Source: Desulfobaccales bacterium (GTDB taxonomy: Bacteria; Desulfobacterota; Desulfobaccia; Desulfobaccales; 0-14-0-80-60-11). From it: a DNA stretch of 64,000 nt. Location of the stretch: contig JBAZPO010000003.1 in assembly GCA_041648175.1 (NCBI GenBank), positions 124,001 to 188,000 of the forward strand, read 5' to 3'. The notes under the pieces are model-generated. The model was not told the DNA's origin, made no database searches, and saw only the letters and a list, made by a program, of their open reading frames with translations. The position numbers and the translations under genes were made by a program. Positions within the stretch are counted from its first letter, which is position 1. Each line of letters opens with the position of its first letter. This document shows, piece after piece, positions 59,425-64,000 of this stretch.

Positions 59425-59709
59425 ATGGTTATATATGTCACCCAAGCCGGTTCAGAGCGCAAGGAACTCGAGGAAGTTCTGGTGAAAGAAGGAGTGACCT
59501 ACCAGCAGTGCCCTGCAGGCCAAGATCGAGAATTGGGCAGTCCGTTGCTGGAAATCCAGGCTAATCTGCCGGAGGTCTTTCCTGTGCCGTCCCTGTACGC
59601 CCAGAGCGAAGGGGATGTCCGGGCCTGGCGTCTGCCTTCCGGGCGGTTGATTATCACCGACTTACAGGGCAACCTGGAACAGATTGCTACGTCGCCGCCT
59701 TCAAGGTAG
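59425..59709 (+). CDS. Small conserved-looking protein of unknown function
   Basis: 94 residues, no signal peptide or membrane helix. I do not recognise a family. The sequence looks like a compact soluble alpha/beta protein (VIYVTQAG..ELEEVLVKEG..SGRLIITDLQG). The start at ATG 59425 is supported by AAGGAGG at 59411-59417; the TTG at 59404 is ignored. It stands alone, 277 bases after the MlaC-like gene on the same strand and followed by a strong hairpin. Confidence 0.65.
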   Translation: MVIYVTQAGSERKELEEVLVKEGVTYQQCPAGQDRELGSPLLEIQANLPEVFPVPSLYAQSEGDVRAWRLPSGRLIITDLQGNLEQIATSPPSR

Positions 59710-59719
59710 TGGAAAAAGC

Positions 59720-59762
59720 CGGGTGAAGGAGAGAGCGGCCCCAGGCGGCTGCCCTTCACCCG
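59720..59762 (+). terminator. Hairpin after small gene
   Basis: CGGGTGAAGG (59720-59729) pairs perfectly with CCTTCACCCG (59753-59762), 11 bases past the stop. There is no following T-run, so this could be a stability hairpin rather than a true terminator. Confidence 0.5.
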
Positions 59763-59927
59763 CTGATGATCTCTCGAAGCAAGGCCGAACGGCTTGCGGC
59801 CTTCCTCCTGTCAAGCCGTGAGGTTCTCTCAACAGACCGCCATTCGGCGGACTCCCCGACGGATCTCGCGCCACCGAGGCTTTCATGCCTTTTCCAATAC
59901 CATGTTTCACTTGAGAACAATGATGAT

Positions 59928-59955
59928 CAACTGTTCGGACAGTTGTTCACTTTTT
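59928..59955 (+). terminator. Possible terminator or attenuator hairpin
   Basis: A seven-base perfect stem with a TCGG loop, then GTTCACTTTTTG. The T-run begins five bases after the stem, so termination is only possible, not certain. Confidence 0.4.
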
Positions 59956-60207
59956 GAGACATTACCTAACTCGCAATTACCGGTTGATTCAATTTAAATT
60001 AACAATTTTAAACAGTTCCAAAATTGGCCCTCAAATTGCAATCTTGGCAGTAACGTGCTGGTTCCCTTCTGCAAGCGTCAGAATGGCGGGGCCGGAAAAT
60101 ACGGTTGATTTATCATCAATCTGAACAAAATTTTTACAAAAAAGGATTGAGAGTTTCTTATGATCAATTATAATAGCCTCGATGGCGGGCAAAATAGGAG
60201 GCCTAAC

Positions 60208-60861
60208 ATGTTAGGTCTAAGATTGATGGGGCTCTCTTCACAGCACAGCTGGCAATGGTTCTTAAGTGCAGTTGTGGTGGTACTCGGCTTGGTGGCCATA
60301 TCCGGCTGCACCCCGCCGGCAACAAGCCACCTCACCGATGCTCAGGCTGCGGCCGCTACGGTGGCCGATCCGGATCAGGACAAATATCTTTTGGGTCCGG
60401 AAGATGCCATTGAAATTTCCGTCTGGAAAGAACCCGACCTGACCAAGCAGCTGGTCGTGCGGCCCGACGGTAAGATCACCTACCCCTTGATCGGTGAGGT
60501 TCAGGCCTCCGGGCGTACCGTCAAGCAGCTCCAGGAAGACATCCTCAAACGCCTCGAAAAGTATGTGACGGATGCTCACGTAACCGTCATTCTCCTCAAA
60601 GCTCAGAATTATAAGATCTACGTGACCGGTAAGGTCAACAAGCCGGGGGATTTCATGACAGGCAAGCCTGTCAATGTCATGCAGGCCATCTCCATGGCGG
60701 GCGGCTTGACGCCTTTCGCCTCGCCCGGCTCGATCATGGTAATTAGGTCAGTGGGCGGTAAAGAAGAGACTTATCCGTTCAATTATAAAGACGTGGCGCG
60801 GGGGTTCATGTTGGAGCAGAATCGAACGCTTTTACCGGGGGACGTGGTGGTCGTCCCTTAA
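60208..60861 (+). CDS. Polysaccharide export lipoprotein, Wza-like (SLBB)
   Basis: 217 residues. A lipoprotein signal ends in the lipobox VAISGC, so the mature protein is anchored in a membrane. The Poly_export domain begins YLLGPEDAIEISVWKEPDLT and continues to VTVILL; one SLBB domain follows (YKIYVTGKVNKPGDFM...MQAISMAGGLTPFA). Single-SLBB proteins of this size are the outer-membrane polysaccharide export components of exosortase-linked loci. I prefer ATG 60208 (AGGAGG six bases upstream) over ATG 60160. It starts an operon-like series with an outer-membrane barrel, kdsD and a chain-length protein. Confidence 0.9.
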   Translation: MLGLRLMGLSSQHSWQWFLSAVVVVLGLVAISGCTPPATSHLTDAQAAAATVADPDQDKYLLGPEDAIEISVWKEPDLTKQLVVRPDGKITYPLIGEVQASGRTVKQLQEDILKRLEKYVTDAHVTVILLKAQNYKIYVTGKVNKPGDFMTGKPVNVMQAISMAGGLTPFASPGSIMVIRSVGGKEETYPFNYKDVARGFMLEQNRTLLPGDVVVVP

Positions 60862-60885
60862 CGGAAAGGGAGAGATTGGGGGGAT

Positions 60886-62097
60886 ATGGGGACTAAAACT
60901 TGGGGGCTGGCGGGACTGGTAATCATCATGAGCATGGGAATGGTTAATATGGCCGTATCAGCTGATTGGTCCATCGTGCCTTCAGTCACTCAGCGGTCCG
61001 AATTTAACAGCAACTTGAATCTGTCGCCTACTAACGTGCTTAGCGATTATGTTTTCTCCCTGCAGCCAGCCGTTGACTTTAACTACACTACGGAAATCAG
61101 TCAGTTACAGGGACATTTGGGACTACTGGGCCAGCATTACATCAGCCATAGTGACATCGACCATATCGACCAAAATTACCAAATCAATGGGCGATATCAG
61201 GCGACTCCCAAGGTGAATCTGTCATTGAATACCACCTATATCAATGATTCGACTTTGGTTCAGGAATTAGAGACTTCCGGGCTGGTAATCGGCCGCACCC
61301 CGCGTCAATCTTTCTATGCCGGTCCGGGAGTCACCTACAATGTCACGGAACGCCTTTCTGCCACGGCCAACTACAGCTTTAACCGGGTGCTTTACCAGGC
61401 GTCCCAATTTACCGATTATACCAGCCACCAAGCGGGTCTGAACTTTACTTATTTATTAAAAAATGAGAAGACCTCACTCATTAGCAATAATAACGTCAGT
61501 GAAACGCTCTATCCCGGCGGTAATTACAGTAAATCCATAGGGATTTATGGAGGCGTAAATCATAAGTTTTCCGAACGCTGGGATGCCAACCTCATGTCTG
61601 GAGCAAATATAAATTTCTACAGCTTTGATACCCAGGTGTTGGATTCTTCGCAGTTCCCGTTCTTTACTTCAGTGAAGACTAAAAGACTTAATAGTTCAGG
61701 TGTGTCCCCGTATGTTAATTTCTCTACCAGTTACCGCTGGACCAATTTGACCGTGACCGGTGGCGGTAGCATGAGTCAACAAGCTTCGGCCTATGGGGCG
61801 GTTTATCAGGTGAACAGATTATTCGCGGCTATAGGTTATAATATTACAGAGAAATTGAGCGCCGGCTTGAGCGGGAGTTATTCTCTTAGCAATCAGTCGA
61901 GTCAAGATATCAGCAGCGAATGGAATTACTATAATGTCAGCCCCTCGCTTAGTTATAGGATCACTGAACGTTTTTCAGTATCACCCGGATACAGTTTTTC
62001 GAATAACGCGAGCCTGACCGACACCGGTTCATCGGCACATAATCATGTTGCCTGGATCCAATTTTCTTACACTTACCCCATTCATTATCAGAAATAA
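60886..62097 (+). CDS. Outer-membrane beta-barrel protein of exopolysaccharide locus
   Basis: 403 residues. A signal peptide (about 1-26, VSAD) is followed by repeated amphipathic beta strands of 10-12 residues separated by short turns, with many Tyr, Asn, Ser and Thr residues, and an aromatic-ended last strand (HVAWIQFSYTY). This is the layout of the outer-membrane proteins found next to Wza-like export genes in PEP-CTERM/exosortase-type polysaccharide clusters. It starts 24 bases after the export lipoprotein gene. It may be the actual outer-membrane pore, since a one-SLBB lipoprotein lacks the helical channel of Wza. Confidence 0.85.
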   Translation: MGTKTWGLAGLVIIMSMGMVNMAVSADWSIVPSVTQRSEFNSNLNLSPTNVLSDYVFSLQPAVDFNYTTEISQLQGHLGLLGQHYISHSDIDHIDQNYQINGRYQATPKVNLSLNTTYINDSTLVQELETSGLVIGRTPRQSFYAGPGVTYNVTERLSATANYSFNRVLYQASQFTDYTSHQAGLNFTYLLKNEKTSLISNNNVSETLYPGGNYSKSIGIYGGVNHKFSERWDANLMSGANINFYSFDTQVLDSSQFPFFTSVKTKRLNSSGVSPYVNFSTSYRWTNLTVTGGGSMSQQASAYGAVYQVNRLFAAIGYNITEKLSAGLSGSYSLSNQSSQDISSEWNYYNVSPSLSYRITERFSVSPGYSFSNNASLTDTGSSAHNHVAWIQFSYTYPIHYQK

Positions 62098-62172
62098 CGC
62101 TAGATTAATTATTAATTAGCCATAACCTGCAAAAGTATCTTTGCAAGAGGGACACCTAACTCCGAGTGCCTT

Positions 62173-63177
62173 ATGCTAAAAAAATTTCCAACAAACTCTC
62201 CAACGCCGGATTGGCTAGAAATCGCCCGGACTGTTTTGGAAAACGAAGCCAAGGCCTTAGCTGCGGTCGCGGCTCGGCTGAATCATAGTTTGACCGAAGC
62301 AGTAGAGCTTTTGCTCCGACATGAGGGCAAAGTAGTTGTGAGTGGGATTGGAAAATCTGGCCATATTGGCCAGAAAATTGCTGCTACGCTTGCAAGCACC
62401 GGAACCCCGGCGGTCTTTCTCCATGCTGCCGAGGCGGTCCACGGCGATTTGGGGATCTATACCCCTGGGGACCCCAGCATCCTGATTTCCAAAAGCGGCA
62501 GCACCGCGGAATTGCTTCGGCTAATCCCCATCTTGCGACAATTCTGCTCTCCCTTAATCGCCATCGTGGGCAACCTCAACGCTCCTATGGCCAAACAGGC
62601 CGATGTGGTCCTGGATGCCCGGGTGGAAAGAGAAGCCGATCCCCTCAACCTGGCGCCGACCTGCAGCACAACTGCGGCATTAGCCCTGGGGGATGCCTTA
62701 GCAGTGGCGTTGATGCAGGCTCGTCGATTTACTGATCAAGATTTTGCCCGCTTCCACCCCGCCGGCCAATTGGGCCGGAATCTCTGGCTGAAAGTGGCGG
62801 ATGTGATGCACCAGGATGAAGCCGTCGCCTGGGTGAAACCGGAAACCCCCTTGCGCCAGGTAATTATCGCCATGTCCCATCACCCCCTGGGAGCGGCGTG
62901 CGTGGTGGATAAGGAGCATCTGCTCCTGGGGATAGTCACTGACGGCGACCTGCGGCGAGTTCTCCTAACCCACGAAGAGATCCAAGGCTTGCGGGCCGCA
63001 GAATGCATGACGCGCCAACCCACCACTATTTCCCCCCAGGCCAGTTTAAAAGAGGCCACCCGGCTGATGGAAGATCGCCCCTCGCAGATTTCTGTCTTAC
63101 CCGTGGTGGATCCGCTGAGCCAACGCTGTTTGGGCTTAATACGGATCCATGATATTTATCAACCGGAACTGATCTAG
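62173..63177 (+). CDS. kdsD: Arabinose-5-phosphate isomerase
   Basis: Converts ribulose-5-phosphate into arabinose-5-phosphate, the first step to Kdo. An N-terminal SIS domain (about 35-170) has VVVSGIGKSGHIGQKIAATLASTG and LISKSGSTAELLRL; two CBS domains follow (about 205-260 and 275-330). 334 residues is usual for the KdsD/KpsF type. It lies inside the polysaccharide gene series rather than with kdsB, which fits a KpsF-like role for capsule or exopolysaccharide; either role is possible. The ribosome-binding site is weak. Confidence 0.93.
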   Translation: MLKKFPTNSPTPDWLEIARTVLENEAKALAAVAARLNHSLTEAVELLLRHEGKVVVSGIGKSGHIGQKIAATLASTGTPAVFLHAAEAVHGDLGIYTPGDPSILISKSGSTAELLRLIPILRQFCSPLIAIVGNLNAPMAKQADVVLDARVEREADPLNLAPTCSTTAALALGDALAVALMQARRFTDQDFARFHPAGQLGRNLWLKVADVMHQDEAVAWVKPETPLRQVIIAMSHHPLGAACVVDKEHLLLGIVTDGDLRRVLLTHEEIQGLRAAECMTRQPTTISPQASLKEATRLMEDRPSQISVLPVVDPLSQRCLGLIRIHDIYQPELI

Positions 63178-63246
63178 GGAATGATTATTGCATAGCCTAT
63201 TTGTCAAGAATAATTAGGTACCCTCGGCACCCGAGAGGAACAAAGT

Positions 63247-64000
63247 ATGATGCCAAATGAAGCAGCCGATTTCGGACAGTATGTAGCGATTTTTAAAAGC
63301 AGGAAAAAGTATTTTATCATCCCTGCCTTGACGATTTTTGTGGTAGCCGCCCTGTTCGCTTACCTCTGGCCTGCCACCTATCAATCGAGCTCGACCATTT
63401 TAATCGAGGAACAGCAAATTCCTCAGGAGTTTGTCAGGTCCACGGTGACAGGCTTTGCGGATCAGCGGATCCAGAGCCTGACCCAGCAGATCCTGTCTCG
63501 CGTCAAACTCTGGGAGATTATTCAACAGTTCAAGCTCTATCCTCAACTCCAAGAAAAATATACCCGGGAAGAGATTCTGGAAAAGATGCGCGATAATATC
63601 AGGCTCGAAACCATCAGCGCCGAGGTGGGAGATCAGAAAAAACGACGGGGGGGGCAACCCGCCGTGACCATCGCCTTCTCCATTGCCTACAAGGGAGATA
63701 ACCCCGGGATGGTGCAAAAGGTGGCCGGAACGTTAGCATCCCTTTATCTTGAACAAAATCTCAAGACCCGGGAAGCCCAAGCCCAATCCACCACCAAATT
63801 CTTGGAAGCGGAACTGAAGGAATTGCATGAGCGCATACAGAATCTGGGGAAGAAAATTACCGCCTTCAAAGAGCAAAATGAGGGCTTGCTGCCTGAGCAG
63901 CAACGCTTTAACCAGGAACAAGTTGCACGCATGGATACCGAGATAAAGCAACTGGAAAACAATATTCGCAACGCTGAGGAGCGGAAAACCTACATAGAAG
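63247..64000 (+). CDS. Polysaccharide chain-length/tyrosine-kinase-like protein (Wzz/GumC), 3' end cut
   Basis: An open frame from ATG 63247 (GAGAGG upstream) to the window end, at least 251 residues. The N-terminal cytoplasmic tail is followed by a membrane helix (about 25-45, YFIIPALTIFVVAALFAYLW) and the Wzz-type periplasmic start YQSSSTILIEEQ. From about residue 165 the sequence becomes a long coiled coil rich in Glu, Lys and Gln, as in GumC/EpsG-type polysaccharide co-polymerases. Whether a BY-kinase domain is attached cannot be seen. It continues the operon of the export lipoprotein, the barrel and kdsD. Confidence 0.85.
   Translation, partial: MMPNEAADFGQYVAIFKSRKKYFIIPALTIFVVAALFAYLWPATYQSSSTILIEEQQIPQEFVRSTVTGFADQRIQSLTQQILSRVKLWEIIQQFKLYPQLQEKYTREEILEKMRDNIRLETISAEVGDQKKRRGGQPAVTIAFSIAYKGDNPGMVQKVAGTLASLYLEQNLKTREAQAQSTTKFLEAELKELHERIQNLGKKITAFKEQNEGLLPEQQRFNQEQVARMDTEIKQLENNIRNAEERKTYIE

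Larger units (their letters stand above)
59710..60207. other. Intergenic region upstream of the exopolysaccharide genes
   Basis: About 500 bases. It holds the hairpin at 59720, a second inverted repeat CAACTGT-TCGG-ACAGTTG at 59928-59945 followed a few bases on by TTTTT, then AT-rich sequence that should contain the promoter of the polysaccharide operon. Short open frames here do not look coding. Confidence 0.55.

Noticed and set aside
60044..60060. Sigma-54-like TTGGCAGTAACGTGCTGG upstream of the polysaccharide genes
   Set aside because: GG and GC are separated by 9 instead of 10 bases, and the middle does not fit the consensus well enough.
1..64000. CRISPR arrays, tRNA or rRNA genes, complete IS elements, integrase-type genes
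   Set aside because: None found on reading; no regularly spaced repeats and no transposase motifs were seen.

Overview
The window looks like a chromosomal piece of a Gram-negative, probably anaerobic bacterium, most plausibly a Desulfobacterota (delta-proteobacterial, Syntrophobacterales/Desulfobaccales-like) genome. The arguments are: LPS genes for Kdo (kdsB, kdsD), a biotin-dependent carboxyltransferase pair typical of propionate/oxaloacetate metabolism, a tungstate/molybdate uptake operon wrapped around a molybdopterin oxidoreductase, HpnN-type RND transport, class III cyclases with CHASE2 sensors, and an exopolysaccharide locus of the kind often linked to exosortase systems. The taxonomic call is inference from gene content. 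No rRNA, tRNA, CRISPR array, integrase or intact IS was seen.

Layout. 0-10 kb: a TPR-CHAT caspase-like protein at the left edge, a convergent secreted Ala/Pro-rich protein, a small lytic transglycosylase, a CHASE2 adenylate cyclase with a small secreted protein, and a large VIT-VWA-AgmX protein. 10-11 kb: arsenate reductase arsC with the broken remains of a small thioredoxin gene. 11-19 kb: a co-directional sugar-phosphate run (glgP, pgm, pgi, gnd, galM-like) that would take glycogen to glucose-1-P, glucose-6-P and fructose-6-P, with a 6-phosphogluconate dehydrogenase. 19-27 kb: a soluble cyclase-domain protein, clpB, kdsB, an SGNH hydrolase, and the pyrimidine pair pyrF and a pyrD-like gene. 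27-31 kb: a carboxyltransferase/biotin carrier gene, a small conserved gene and an acyl-CoA carboxyltransferase gene in one operon.

31-41 kb holds the most unusual block: a six-gene minus-strand operon with two membrane proteins, a membrane-anchored lipocalin-like protein, two GMC flavoprotein oxidoreductases (one carrying a ferredoxin-like Cys quartet and fused to an alpha/beta hydrolase whose nucleophile position is Cys) and a metallophosphoesterase. The intergenic regions on both sides share an 18-base exact repeat and a second 36-base motif in the same order and orientation. Immediately beyond the right copy lies a decayed DevCA-like ABC exporter (ATPase truncated, adaptor absent) with its TetR regulator.

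44-55 kb: a two-PAS sensor kinase/LuxR response regulator pair, a second CHASE2 cyclase, and a tungstate/molybdate operon (ModE-type regulator, two different TupA-like receptors, molybdopterin oxidoreductase, permease, ATPase, DUF2156 protein). 55-64 kb: an HpnN-type RND exporter with an MlaC-type partner, a small unknown gene, and the start of an exopolysaccharide locus (Wza-like lipoprotein, outer-membrane beta-barrel, kdsD, a chain-length/GumC-like protein cut by the window end). Short GC-rich palindromes related to each other are scattered in the intergenic spaces between 18 and 49 kb.
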